From the NCBI GenBank assembly GCA_002917775.1, contig KZ627161.1, positions 30,978 through 94,977 on the forward strand: a stretch of 64,000 bases of DNA, written 5' to 3'. Positions 31,974-43,665 of this stretch are shown one piece after another (positions within the stretch are counted from its first letter, which is position 1; the number at the start of each line of letters is the position of its first letter). The position numbers and the translations under genes are program-made. This DNA comes from Glaciozyma antarctica PI12 (Eukaryota; Basidiomycota; Microbotryomycetes; Kriegeriales; Camptobasidiaceae). A model generated the notes under the pieces. It was given only the letters and a program-made list of their open reading frames with translations, searched no databases and was not told the origin of the DNA.

Positions 31974-33300
31974 CTACGCGACCATCTCCTTCGACAGCCT
32001 GAACTCGAGGCAATACATCTCCTTCTTTGGCGCCACATCCCTTACGAACCGCAGCTTGAAGTCCTCCGTCTCGCAATTCACCAGCGTCCCCAACGCTTTC
32101 GTCGCTCGCTGCGTCCTACTCCATCAGCCCATTCCAGTAGTAAGCGAGCGAGGGACTCACGGCGCAAATATCCTCCTCGGCATGCTCGACGTCTTTCGTG
32201 AAGCAGTAGCAGTGCACCATCGGCAGCCGACTCGCTTCAATAGCTTCCCTCGATCTTTCCAGCTCGTATAGCGGCCGGTACAGCCCTCGGAAGGCGTCGA
32301 GGAACTCAATCGCCGTCGCAGGCAAGTTCATCACGAAATGGTCGACGAGGCGGCGCGGTGGGAGCTCCTCGGCGGGTGGTGCGGCAGTGAGGGGCGAGGA
32401 GGGCGCGTCGGAAGTAGCGAGACGGGCGGCCTCGCGAGAGAGCTTGGCGCGGGCTTTGGAGGAGAGGAGAGGAGTGTAAGGTGCGAAGGGGGTGGTCCAG
32501 ATGTCGAGGACGGATTGGCGAATGAAAGCGCGGGCGTCTTCGTTGGCTGTTCGTACGTTCGCCTCCACCTGCGTTCGCAAGCTATCAGAAAGTATTGGGA
32601 GCGGAGGGAGAGAAAGGCGGACGCACGCGGTTGATCTTGACGTTCTCCTCCAACGCGCTCGCGCTCGCGGGGTTGAGGTCGCTCGCCATGACTCCGCACC
32701 CCTTCTTCCCCGCCGGCACCGCAAACGATCCAACGCCAGCAAACGCGTCAACAACGACATCGTGCGGCGAGAACGACTCGACGAGTCGACCATGCTCTCC
32801 TTGAAGGCGGGAGTTCCAGTAGACGAGTGAGAAGTCGAATTTGAAGGTACAGCCTGATTCGGACTGTGGAGAAAAGTTAGGAAGAAGAGAGAGGGGAGGG
32901 GAGAGCGTACGGTTGAGACGAGGAAGTCGTTGTCGCCGGCGAGGACTTCCATGGCGAAGTTGCGGAACTAGTTATAAATCGTGTTGAGCTTGTTGACGAC
33001 GGTGCGGAGGGACTTGTTTTTCTGAGTGCGCAAGTTCGTGGTGAGCCGCGACGAGATGAGGAGAGAGGGGCAGCGAACGTCGAGGATCACCTGGCCGATT
33101 AGGTGGCGGTGAGGAAGGTACTCGTCCTTGAGGTTGAGGTGAGCTGGAGGCCTACTGGTCAGTTTCGCACAAGGCGAGTCCCGCAAGACAGCCTACCGAT
33201 ATGCCCGACCTGCGTAAAGGAAGTCGGGGATTCGTCGAGCAGCTCCTCCGGCAGCGTCGCTTGAAGGATCTCGTCTGCGAGAGCGGGTTAGGTAAAGGGC
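31974..33300 (-). pseudogene. TRM5: damaged copy of TRM5, tRNA (guanine37-N1)-methyltransferase
   Basis: Minus-strand exons: 33197-33274 (LPEELLDESPTSFTQVGHI), 33079-33143 (HLNLKDEYLPHRHLIGQVIL), 32911-33021, 32627-32863, 32161-32568 and a last exon ending TAG 31974-31976. Key motifs match Trm5: [40 protein letters not shown] with DLNP (SAM site), [15 protein letters not shown] (NLP motif) and the C-terminus [19 protein letters not shown]. Two defects against the copy at 62796: exon 32911-33021 has TAG at 32968-32970 where the other copy has GAG (NTIYN-stop-FRNF versus [10 protein letters not shown]), and the AG acceptor before the last exon reads GG. The 5' end is lost in the gap at 33301. 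Trm5 makes m1G37 in tRNAs. Whether this is a decayed duplicate or assembly artefact cannot be decided here. Confidence 0.8.
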
Positions 33301-33886
33301 NNNNNNNNNNNNNNNNNNNNNNNNNNNNNNNNNNNNNNNNNNNNNNNNNNNNNNNNNNNNNNNNNNNNNNNNNNNNNNNNNNNNNNNNNNNNNNNNNNNN
33401 NNNNNNNNNNNNNNNNNNNNNNNNNNNNNNNNNNNNNNNNNNNNNNNNNNNNNNNNNNNNNNNNNNNNNNNNNNNNNNNNNNNNNNNNNNNNNNNNNNNN
33501 NNNNNNNNNNNNNNNNNNNNNNNNNNNNNNNNNNNNNNNNNNNNNNNNNNNNNNNNNNNNNNNNNNNNNNNNNNNNNNNNNNNNNNNNNNNNNNNNNNNN
33601 NNNNNNNNNNNNNNNNNNNNNNNNNNNNNNNNNNNNNNNNNNNNNNNNNNNNNNNNNNNNNNNNNNNNNNNNNNNNNNNNNNNNNNNNNNNNNNNNNNNN
33701 NNNNNNNNNNNNNNNNNNNNNNNNNNNNNNNNNNNNNNNNNNNNNNNNNNNNNNNNNNNNNNNNNNNNNNNNNNNNNNNNNNNNNNNNNNNNNNNNNNNN
33801 NNNNNNNNNNNNNNNNNNNNNNNNNNNNNNNNNNNNNNNNNNNNNNNNNNNNNNNNNNNNNNNNNNNNNNNNNNNNNNNNNNNNNN
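33301..33886. other. assembly gap (586 Ns)
   Basis: Continuous run of N. It abuts the 5' part of the damaged TRM5 copy, so the N-terminal half of that gene should lie in it. Confidence 0.98.
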
Positions 33887-35207
33887 CAGGGCAAAGGGAA
33901 GTAGATTTCGGGGGGATCGGCGAGAGGACTTGGNNTTNAANTTCTTTGNTTNGTTGTTTNTTNTTTTTTCTNCNACTNNTCGACGACGATNNTNCTCNTC
34001 GNTGNTNNNNTNTTNTNNTNCTNCNGCNTNTTGTGGTGGTNNANNTGGTGNCGTNGTGGCGGTTNTTTTCTCANGCCNTCTGATTTTTTTTAATTAGTTC
34101 CCTTTTCTCTCTCCAGCTGGTTCAAATGATGAGTAACGCACTGGTCCTCGAGGCCAGTGTCCATGTTATCCCTGGCTAAATACATCATGTCGAGAGAACA
34201 ACGCACAACTTTTCAAAATCGCAACCCTGATCCGAACCAGCTCCTTCAACGTTCTTCGCGTGGTCGAGAGTCGTAGCTGACTTTGCTTCTTCTGCGTGCA
34301 CAGGTTCAGGAAACGACGAACGAAGGGATGGACGACGGTGGGGAGGGAGGGCGGTGGGAGACGTTGCGGAGGTCGATCCTTCGGATTGAGAGTGGGAGGG
34401 GAGCAAAAGCTTGGGATGAGGTCAGGTCAAGCCCGTCGGGCCTAGGAGGAGCTAATCCATGCGAATAGAACCGTGTCTGCAAGCAGAAACCGATCACACT
34501 CGCTCAACGACCCTCTGCTCACTTCGTCGAACGATTCTGGTCTCCCTCTTCACACGCCGCGTCTTGCTCACTTCGGATCTCCCCACTGCTCTCGTTTCCG
34601 AGTGCGGTCACCTTGATCCTGGCGACAACGCACCGGCTCGCGGTCCATCGAGGGATTTGCAGAAGCGCATCGCAACGGTTGATTCTGGCGACGCCGTGCC
34701 TTGAGAGCCTGCGATTCCGTCGACTCAACATTGCACGGCGCTGGCAGCTCACAGTAGCGCTCCTTCTTCCTTCTCCTTCATCTCAAGACGACGAGCTCGT
34801 CCTTGTCGAACTTGCTTGCCGAAATTCGCTCCCGCTGCGATGCCACCACCTACCGCGCTTGGCCTCTCACGAGCCACGTCGTTCTTGAACTGCTTCGTTC
34901 CTGCTTTTCAGTCTGCACAAGACAGCTGCTGGACGTTGGAGGGCGTCAAGCTGGAAAGCCACCCGAGAGAATCAAGTTTGAGAGATGCTCAAGAGGTTCG
35001 AGTTTTTCTTGCACTCGCCGTCGCCGTTCGTACGGTTAGCCTGTCGCTGTGGCGAGGTACCACTAGACTACCCTCAGCGAGGGAGTTTGTTCAAAAAAAG
35101 GAGACCAGCGAAGGCGAGAAGAAGTAGTAACTACTACCAACCTGTCAGCTCGGCGCTCCCCTCCCCTCCGTCACTTGAGATTTTGAATCATCCCAAAACT
35201 CCAAGCG
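33887..35207. other. low-quality and intergenic sequence
   Basis: 33934-34080 contains dozens of single Ns among real bases and cannot be annotated. 34100-35207 is clean but shows no gene I recognise. Plus-strand frames around 34460-35130 (for example LSNLLAEIRSRCDATTYRAW) have some coding character but no family motif. The end of the stretch is the TOM70 promoter. Confidence 0.35.
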
Positions 35208-37921
35208 ATGTCAATTCCTCAAGCAGCTCAGCCACTCGCTCAGCGAGCATCCTCCTTCATCCAATCTCACCGCCAGGCCATCCTCCTCACAGCAGCAGCG
35301 ACCACCGCCATCGTCGGAGCTGCTTCCGCGTACTACATCCTCGCCAGCAGCAGCTCCAGCAGCAGCGCAGTCGACGAGGAGAAGAGGGAGAAAAAGAAGA
35401 AGAAGAAGAGCAAGGCCAAGAAGGGGGGTGACAAGGGGGCGGAGAAGAAGGAGGGGGAGGACACGGAGGAGAGTGAGGGTGAGTCCTGCTTCGGTCAAAG
35501 GGTCGTGGCGTCGGTGGAGCGTTGTGGTGAGCTGCAGACGAAGGAAAAGGACTGGTGGAGGGATGGCGCTTTGGAGGCGAGAGCTGGGGCGAAGGGAGCG
35601 GCTCATCGGGAGAGCTGGTTCCTGCTTCTCGGGCAGGAGCTTCTTGCCGATGACATGCTCCATCTTCCCTGCAAGCTTGAGTGCAGGCGGGTTGGCTCCG
35701 TTTGACCTGGGCTACGCCCTTCTATGCACGGCGAGCGTACGACGGACGCGGGGGCTGAGGTGTTGCTCTCCGGGTTGGCGACTCCCCTGCTGCCTCGCCT
35801 TCCACTCGCGCAGATTCGCACCACACCTCACAAGCGAGGAGGAAGTACACCCAGCCATCGGCCAAGTTGGTGCTTGCTCCTGCCTCCGCCTTTCGTCGAT
35901 CGTCTGGGAGCGCACGTCTCGCTTCGCGCCGCACCTCCTCCTCCTTCTCCTGACCGCTGCTGACGAATATGCCCCCTCAGAACCCCTCCAGGCGACGGCG
36001 ACCGAGATCGAAGTCATGGATCCCGACGTAAGTTCCGCCGTCTGCCGTACGCCCCGAATCAAGGCTCACGCCTCTCGTCCACAGCAACGCTCAAAACTCG
36101 CGCTCAAGCTCAAGGCTAGCGGGAACAAGGCCTACTCGGGCAAGCGATTCACCGAGGCCATCGAACACTACACCAAGGCGATCCAGTTCGAGGAGCAGGC
36201 CGTCTACTACAGCAACCGAGCTGCTTGTGCGTCCCTCGTTCTTTCGCATTCCATACGAGCTAATGGCGGTGCAAACGCAGGCTACACGAACTTGAACCAG
36301 CTCGATAAGGTTGTCGAGGACTGCACCGCTGCTCTCCGCCTCGACCCGAGCTACATCAAGGCGCTCAACCGACGAGCGACGGCGAGGGAGCAGATTGGAG
36401 GACAGGAGGCGCTCTACCTGGCTCTCTGTGGTGCGTTCTTCCCCGTCTGTGATTGTAGAGCCGGGGACTGACTGCCACTGCTCGCACAGACTTTACGGCG
36501 GCGGCGATCATCGACAACTTTGCGACGGCGGCCACGCAGGTCTCGGTTGAGCGAATCATGAAGCGATTGGCGCAGGAGAAGGCGACCGAGTTGATGAAGG
36601 TGTGTCAGCATTGTTCGTGCATTTTATACAGATGGCTAACGTCTTTGAGCAGGACCGGGAACCCAGACTTCCGTCGGCGACCTTCATCAAGGCGTACCTC
36701 GAAGCTTTCCGACCACGTTCGTCCAGCCTTTCGTCCGCATCGCTCTCGCTAACCCACCTCCGCACTCAGACTCTGCCCCCGCTCTCCCCGCCAACCCCAC
36801 TCAGGGCGACCGCACTCTCGCCCTCGCCTTCGACGCCCTCGCCGCCAAGGACTTCACGCACGCCTTCACCTTCTTCAACGAATCTCTCTCGCAAGACATC
36901 TCGACCTCTCTCGGCGAAGCCGAGGCGCTCAACATGCGCGCCACGTTCAAATTCATGATGGGCGATGCGGTGCAGGCGCTGAAGGACCTTGATCACAGTA
37001 CGACGATTTGGCCGGAGGAGGTGCAGAGTTGGGTTAAGAAGGCGAGCGTGCACATGGAGCTGGGGTCGCCTGAGGAGGCGTTTACGGATTTCGATAAGGC
37101 GTTGGAGATTAATGCTGAGGACCCGGATGTGTGAGTTCGTCTCTTCGAGGGGAGGGAGGGCTGGAACTGATGATGATGCAGGTACTACCACCGCGGACAG
37201 GTCTACTTCATCATGGGCGAGTACGAGAAGGCTATCGCGGAGTATCGTCGTTCGTCGGAGCTCGACCCCGTCTTCATCTTCTCGCACATCCAACTCGCCG
37301 TAGCGCAGTACAAGAGCGGAGCGGTCGACAAGGCGATGCACCAATTCCGCAAGTTCCTCCGCGAGTTTCCCGATAGTCCCGAGGTACACAACTACTACGG
37401 CGAACTCCTCCTCGATCAGCAGAAGTTCGACGAGGCCGTCACCGCTTTCGACAAATCTATCGAGCTCGACCAAAACACGTTCGTCCCTCCCCCCCTCCTC
37501 TCCCCCGCATACTAACCCCAAGCGTCCCCAAGCGTCCCCCGCAACGTCCTCCCGATGATCAACCGCGCCCTCGCCATCTTCCAATGGAAGCAAGACTTTT
37601 CTCAAGCGGAGCAGATCTGTCGCGAGGCGATCAGGATCGACCCGCAGTGCGATATCGGAATCGCTACGCTCGCTCAGCTATTGCTGCAGCAGAACAAGGT
37701 CTATGATGCTGTGGGCATGTTTGCGAGGAGCGCGGAGATGGCGAGGACGGAACCGGAGTTGGTTAATGCGCTTACGTATGAGAATGTGAGTCGCTCGCTC
37801 TCTCTTTGAGTAAACGGGAGCTGATGTAAAAGGACAGGCGACCAAGGCGCAGATTGCGTTCATCACCGAGTACCCTCAGTACGCCGAGAAGCTGGGGCTC
37901 AACCGCAGTAACGATTCGTAG
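35208..37921 (+). CDS. TOM70: mitochondrial import receptor Tom70
   Basis: Ten exons. The ATG at 35208 gives [20 protein letters not shown] and a hydrophobic anchor [20 protein letters not shown] (residues about 23-45). A highly basic linker follows ([16 protein letters not shown]), the usual outer-membrane N-anchor design. TPR motifs follow: [20 protein letters not shown] with [28 protein letters not shown], and later [59 protein letters not shown] and [34 protein letters not shown] contains the Arg of the Hsp70/90 clamp. Tom70 receives carrier-type preproteins and chaperones at the outer membrane. Intron 1 is long (about 500 nt, 35481-35979); the others are 50-60 nt. Stop TAG 37919-37921. 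Length of about 580-600 residues is normal. Confidence 0.95.
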
Positions 37922-38217
37922 AATCTCCCTTCAATACCGAACCACACCCCTTCGCAAATCGCTCTTTCGAGGACGTGGCTCTCTGCTTGGATGAACTACT
38001 TGTTGGCTGCTGAGGGAGGAAGCGAGGAGGGGTCGACGGGGAGAGGGAGGAAGGGAGTCGTCTACGCGCTCGTCTCGCTGCTTGCTCTCTTCGGGGAGGG
38101 CTATCGCTTGCTCCTGCGCCGATGCTTCGACCCGTCTTCGCGGTCTCTGGCAGCTGAGAACGAGTACGGACGCATGTATTTCGTCTCACAGCGAAGGGAG
38201 GAGGGTATATGACTTCT

Positions 38218-41163
38218 CTACGGCTGTCGACACTCCCTCGACCCCTGCGTATCCGAGCACCATCCCAACGGCAAATGCTCGCACACCGCCAGCTTATACA
38301 CCCTCCTCCTCACTCCCTCAAGCTCATAAAAACTCCTCTGCGCGCCCGGTCCCCTCCCAAAGATGTCAATCAGCCTCTGCACGCACTCATGCCGCTTCTC
38401 CCTCCACACCGTGCTCGAAATCCCTTGCGAAAGCCCGGCGAACATCTGGGAGTTGATCTCGGTGAGGTTGGATTTGAAGAGGAGAGGCGGGCGAGGGGAG
38501 GAAGGGGAGCTGGCGTGCGCGACGAGGAAGGACATGGCAATGTCTTCGCAGGGAGCGTCGGAGGAGAGGGCGATGAGAGAGGGGTTGTCGAAGTAGGCTT
38601 TCATGTAGCTTCGTGAGACCATGAAGAGCTTTCCGATCTGCGTTCACGGGTCAACGATCTGAGCATCCCGAGCGAGAGAGATCGAGAGCGTACGACGACG
38701 TTGAAATGTCCTTTGGGGAGCTTGAAGCGGTACTTGCAGCCCGTTGGTCGTTCCTCCACTTGTCCACCAATCTCCAAGCCTTGAAGTGGGGGTACGACGC
38801 CCGTCAAAGGCTCCGCGACTTTCTCCTCCTCGTCTCCGTCGCAGACGATCACGCGAGGTTCGAAACCAAGAACTTGATCGCGGTGCTGGCGCCAGATGCT
38901 GAACGCTGCTTCGAGATCTTCCAGAGGAGCTAGGAGCTGCGATGGGTCGTTCAGCAACGCGTTCGGCGAGGTAGAGGAGCGAACGCACGTCGTCGTCGTA
39001 ATGAAGAACTGCCTCGGTCGTTACTTCAGGCCAGATGAGGAACCTGCGAACGTGCGCGTTGATTTAGCCACAACGCAGACACTGTCTTTACGAAAGAAAG
39101 CCTACCGATTATGAACGAGGTTCGCAACTTGCGGCAGACACCGCACCCAGGGTAGCCCAACGATCTCCGCCGGACATGGCACCTGTCTCGCTAGCTTTAG
39201 CCAACCTGGACGCGAACTTGAGGGGAACGAGGACTCACGTCGAGGTTGTTCCAGGCGACGAGGATCTCTTTAATGTAGATCGAACGCTGAAGATGCTCAG
39301 CAATTTTGAGAAGGGTGTCGACACGAGCGAACGAGACGATAACGACGGTGAACTGCGAGATAGAGTGTGAGATCGGAAGGACAGATGAAGCGAAGCTGAG
39401 GAAGTGTGACGCACCTGTTCGACCGACGGCGGGGCTGGAGGACGCGTGATGACCAGACTCGAGCACGCCAGCGAGCTCTTCTCCTGCTCACCGAGAAAGT
39501 TTCTGAAATCTGAAAAGTACTCCGCCCTACCACCCTCGTCAGCTTGTTCCCATGACCAGCTTGGAAAGGACGCACCAAAGCTCGGAGTAGTAGCCCTCCC
39601 CATCGCACATCCAGGGTTTGATGATTCCACTGCTCGTTCGCGCGTCAGATCCGGCTCGGAATTGCGAAGCGAGAGAACGAGGACGTACTTCCAGTGGAGG
39701 ATCGCAGCATCGAGGACTTCGTCGCGACTTCGGGTCCAAGGTCGACCGCGCTTCCAATCAGTCTCTTCTCGTAGACCAGCAATGTCCATGAGCTGCAAAT
39801 ACATCAGCTAAGCTTCGGCAGCGAGACGAAGGCGCTCACATTCCAGCGATCGTCGAGAACCTTGTAATTTCGGCTGCGAGAGGCGGTCAGTACGGCGACC
39901 TGCAGGAATCTGCACTTTTCAAAGCGTACTAAAACTGCGTTGGGTCAGCAAGGGCGGAGGAAGGCGCGGTGGGAAGGACGAACGACGAGATTGAAGGGAG
40001 GACTGCGAGCCCAGCTCATACAGCTTGTCCTCCCCGTTCAGGCGAGTCCATTCGAAGAGCTCGTCGGTGTAGGATGGTGACGCTTCTCGCCAAACGCGTA
40101 GATCGTACACGAGAACTCCTGTGCGAGAACCGTCAGTCCCGGTCGTGCGAAGTTCGGGGAGCGAGCGAACCGTTGTTGAGAGTGCATGTCGAATGGTCGA
40201 ACCCCTTCTGCGCCAGCTGCGGCTTCCCCATCACGAATTGCTTGCGCCACTGTGAGAGTCGTTAGCTTTCTTCGCATAGCAGCGAGAGACCGACGCACAA
40301 GAGCTGAAGACCGACATAATCCTATCGCAACATCGTAAGCTTCTCGTTCCGCGACAGAAATGAGAAGAACGTACGAGCAGCAGCTATAGGGTAACCCTCC
40401 ATGTCGACATCCCAAAGCTCCGCGAGATCCTTCTGCACCAGCACGTCCTGATCGAGGTAGATGACTCGCTCGACGCTCTCCGGGAGCAGCGAAGGCATGA
40501 GGTACCTCGCGAACACGATAGGCTGCGACCTGCTTTAGCTCCTCTACCTTCCCCTTGCCCTCTGTGAACGCGACTCACCTGGCTGAGCGACTTTGCTCGA
40601 TACCCCGCCCAAACCTTGACCCCCTCGAGCCGGTCCTCGTGCGCCTCCAGAAGCCCATAAGGACTCATCCTCCCCTCCACAGCATCCCCCAGCCGCTCCT
40701 CGACACGCTTAGCGATGCGCACTGCCTCTTCCAAGCTCGAGGAGACGATGTGGAACCGAAGACGAGGGCGAGTCGATGGGGACGCGTTTGAAAGGGTCGA
40801 GTTGATGAGAGCCAGGAGGCCGAGGGTGTAGGACAAGCTCGAGGTGAGAACGAGGTGGATGGGTTTAGATCCCTGCTTCGGCTTCGTCAGTCAGCTGTAA
40901 CTGCAACGGTCGAGGGCGAAGAAGAGAGCGCACCTCGTGAACCTCTCCGGCGGAGAGTGTATCGCTGCCAGCCACGATAGAACTGGTGGAGAGGAAGCTC
41001 CAGCGCCCCTCTTGACTCAGGTGGAGGATTAAAACGAGCTGGACGAGGGCGATGAGGATGAGGAGCTCGCTCCAGCGCAATCGGCGGAGCTTCCTGCGTG
41101 AGCTCAAGCGGGTCAGCCACCACCTCTCACTCCACGCCGAGAGCTGTGTAGTACTTACAGCAT
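38218..41163 (-). CDS. GT8-GT64 glycosyltransferase fusion, type II membrane protein
   Basis: Minus strand, many short exons. Start ATG 41161-41163; the first exon is only ATGCT before a GTAAGT donor. Residues 10-30 form a signal anchor (SELLILIALVQLVLILHL). The first enzyme half is GT8-like: RLRFHIVSSSLEEAVRIAKR, SLSQ, then VERVIYLDQDVLVQKDLAEL with the DxD metal site (DQD), NNGVLVYDLRVWRE, and HWNGIIKPW, the GT8 C-terminal signature. The second half is GT64 (exostosin-like): FTVVIVSFARVDTLLKIAEH, EILVAWNNLD, VTTEAVLHYDDD (DxD), PLEDLEAAFSIWRQHRDQVL with GFEPR, and SDAPCEDIAMSFLVAH. Both should transfer sugars from nucleotide-sugar donors in the Golgi lumen; acceptors are unknown. Exons run on without a plausible stop/start between halves, so a fusion is the simplest reading. 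Stop TAG 38218-38220. Confidence 0.85.
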
Positions 41164-42216
41164 GCGTAGGTACGTGGTTGAAGAAATAGCGGTGCTCTAG
41201 GCGTTGAAGGAAAGTCAGAGGGTCCGCGCGTTGCTCAGGCTCGCCGCTGCCGGGGTAGGTGCGGCATCGTAAAGCAAGTCCAAGGCGATAGCCCTTTGCG
41301 CACTTTTGGGCTTTAGAGAACACCGCGTGGTGGTACGACAGCTCTCGCCTTCGAATCGAATCAACTATTGTCGAACTCAGCAGCTCCGGCTCAGCTCCGG
41401 CGGTCTCTTTATTCGAAAGCTCCGCAGGACGGGGGAGAAGCGTGGAACTTGGACCGAAAGACTAAAGCGTATAGGAACTTCAGTAATTCGTCGATGGTCT
41501 TGCAGAACCGAGAAGCGGCTGACTGGCAGGAACAAGATTTCGACACCGGAGTCCGGCTTCGCAACCTGCGAATTTTTTCTCTTCGTATTCTTACCGCGCT
41601 ACGCACCCAACGGTGAGAACGGCCTCTTTAAAGATGCTATAGAGCTGAGAGCGAGCCAGCTCGAGCCTGCCGGGCATCTTCTGTGGGTCGTCCCCTCTCC
41701 CAACGACGGTGATCCCTCCATTCCTGAAGTGTCCTCGCCCACCGAGTCACAACAGTCGAGGTCCCCATCATCTACGGCGCGGTTCTTAACCGTGTGCACG
41801 GCATTTCTACGCTGGAGCGCCGAGGAACAGGCTCTCCGTGATTCCAGCTGGGGAGTCCCGTTTCTCCTCGTCAGGAGCGTACATTCCAGTACTCTTGCGC
41901 TACGATTGTCGACGTGCTCGTTGCTGAGCATCATTCGAGGCTTCCAAAACGTGAACTACTGCGAGAAGACCACTTCCATGGTCGAGCGCCTCACGCAGCG
42001 AGCAGCGAGGGTGCCGAAGCAGCGACAAATGAGCTGCTCCTTCTCTCCGACCTTGCGAAGCCTGATACTGGTCGACACGCGGTTTTCTATGTACTAACGA
42101 CTTATATTGATGAGGGAACGATGACGGATCGACTCTATAAGGGGTCGGACTAAGTGCGAGAGTGACGAACGAGAGGGAGCAGAGAAATCTCCGCAATGCT
42201 CCATGAAAGCGCTAGT
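41164..42216. other. intergenic region
   Basis: About 1.05 kb between two minus-strand genes. A plus-strand open frame covers most of 41306-42097 but has no recognised motif, no downstream splice chain and mixed codon bias, so it is not called. Promoter elements were not identified. Confidence 0.3.
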
Positions 42217-43665
42217 TTATGCGCCACAGAACAAAGAAGTGCCCAGGTGGGGGACCCGGCCCATGGGATAGTCTGCAAAGAGAGAACAGGCTGTCAGCGG
42301 ATGCGGAATGGGAGGGAGAAGACCAACGTACTGAGGTTGCAAGCGCCGTTCTTGCAGTACGCCGTACCCACGCCAGTGTAGTCGCTTTCGCAGGTGTTTC
42401 CGACCTAAGAAAAAAGTTTAAAAGGGTTCGAGGAATGATTAATGAGGGGAGAAGAGCGCACGGTACCGCAGTTGCTGAGATCGCTTGCGAGGTTGAGGCA
42501 GGTTGGTGCGCCAGAGAGCCTGGCGAATTTGAATCCCGTTCGGCAGGCTAAACACGACTCAGTCAGAGGTTAGAAACGATCTACCAAAGAGGGGAACGCA
42601 CTGTAGAAGCAAGCCCCAGCCGAGCAAGTCGTGCGTCCGTTCGCCACTCCAACGCAGATGTTCGCACCGCACGTCGGGTTCGTGAAAACACACGCCTCTC
42701 CCTCGCGCTTATACCCCGCAAAGCAGACGAAGCTGCAGACGTCCTTCGCGCAGGTGGCGTGCTTGGCGAAAGCGGGAGTCGGGCACTTGTTGGGCTCGCA
42801 GAGGTTTGTGAGAACGCAGGCGCCGTCCGGTGGAAAAAGCAGCCGTTAGGAAGAATCAAAGTAGATCTTGAGAAGGGAACTCACTGGTGAGCTTGTATCT
42901 GGGCTTGCAGGTCAAGGCGCAGGCTGGTAGGATGAGAGGAAGTGAGCTCGGGGCCGAAAGCGAAGAAGTTGCGAACGAACCATTGTTTCTGCAGATCGTG
43001 AGCGCGTTCGGAGCCCGAGGACAGCTGGCTACGGAGCAGGTCTTGGCGCAAGCATCTGCTGGTGGAAGAAAAGTCAAAGACGGGCTTTTGCAAGGTGCCG
43101 CGACGAGCCCACCTGTTTTCGAGAACCCCGCCTTGCAGGCTGTGCTTCGCAAGGTCAGCAAGCTTTCGGCTAAGACACAGGCATAGTGAAGAATGGAGCG
43201 GAAAGTCAGCGTACCAAAACCACAAGAGTTGTCGACCAGGCACGCTCGAACCGAATTCGCCGGCACAAGATTGATGCAGGTGGCGACGTTGCAAGTCCTT
43301 CTGCAGACTTGGCCCGTCTTGGTAAAGCCTTTCTTGCACGCTTTCGAGATAAGGTTAGTTCGTCCTCGGGGGAGAGGAAAGACGAGCGTACCGAAGGTGC
43401 AGACATTCTCGACGCAGGAGCGAACCGAGTTCGCAGGGATCCTGATCGTGCATTGGGTTGCTCGCGTGCAGGTTGCACGTTTGGCCAGCTGAATATGGGA
43501 AGCTATGATGGACATGATCAGGAATGATCGCAAGTGTGAGCTCGCAAAGGAGGAGGACTGACGAGCTGGGCTAACGCTACTCGGTAGCGAGACCTCCGCC
43601 GAAGAAGCGAGCAAGTTGGAAGCCAGCAGAGAGAAAACGAGTCTGAGGGATGAAAAGTTCCGCAT
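42217..43665 (-). CDS. secreted cysteine-rich repeat protein (paralogue 1)
   Basis: Minus strand from ATG 43665 (MRNFSSLRLVFSLLASNLLA, a signal peptide) to TAA 42217-42219. A KR site precedes the Cys-rich part (LAKRATC), possibly a Kex2 cleavage site. Modules of about 45 residues follow: TQCTIRIPANSVRSCVENVC, CKKGFTKTGQVCRRTCNVAT, CINLVPANSVRACLVDNSCG, CKAGFSKTGDACAKTCSVAS, then FAKHATCAKDVCSFVCFAGY. The end domain NCGT, VGNTCESDYTGVGTAYCKNG, ACNLNYPMGRVPHLG matches the end of the gene at 58229-60883. Introns are phase 1 and fall between half-modules; one exon (43113-43139) is 27 nt. The intron before DGACVLTNLCE lacks an AG acceptor: the expected A at 42828 reads G (minus strand). Possible wall or extracellular protein; ligand unknown. 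Confidence 0.8.

Noticed and set aside
33193-34097. Long open frames through the N gap
   Set aside because: They exist only because Ns do not contain stop codons.
41306-42097. 263-codon plus-strand frame
   Set aside because: Codon bias mixed along its length, no motif, no homology recognised, and no start context; kept as intergenic.
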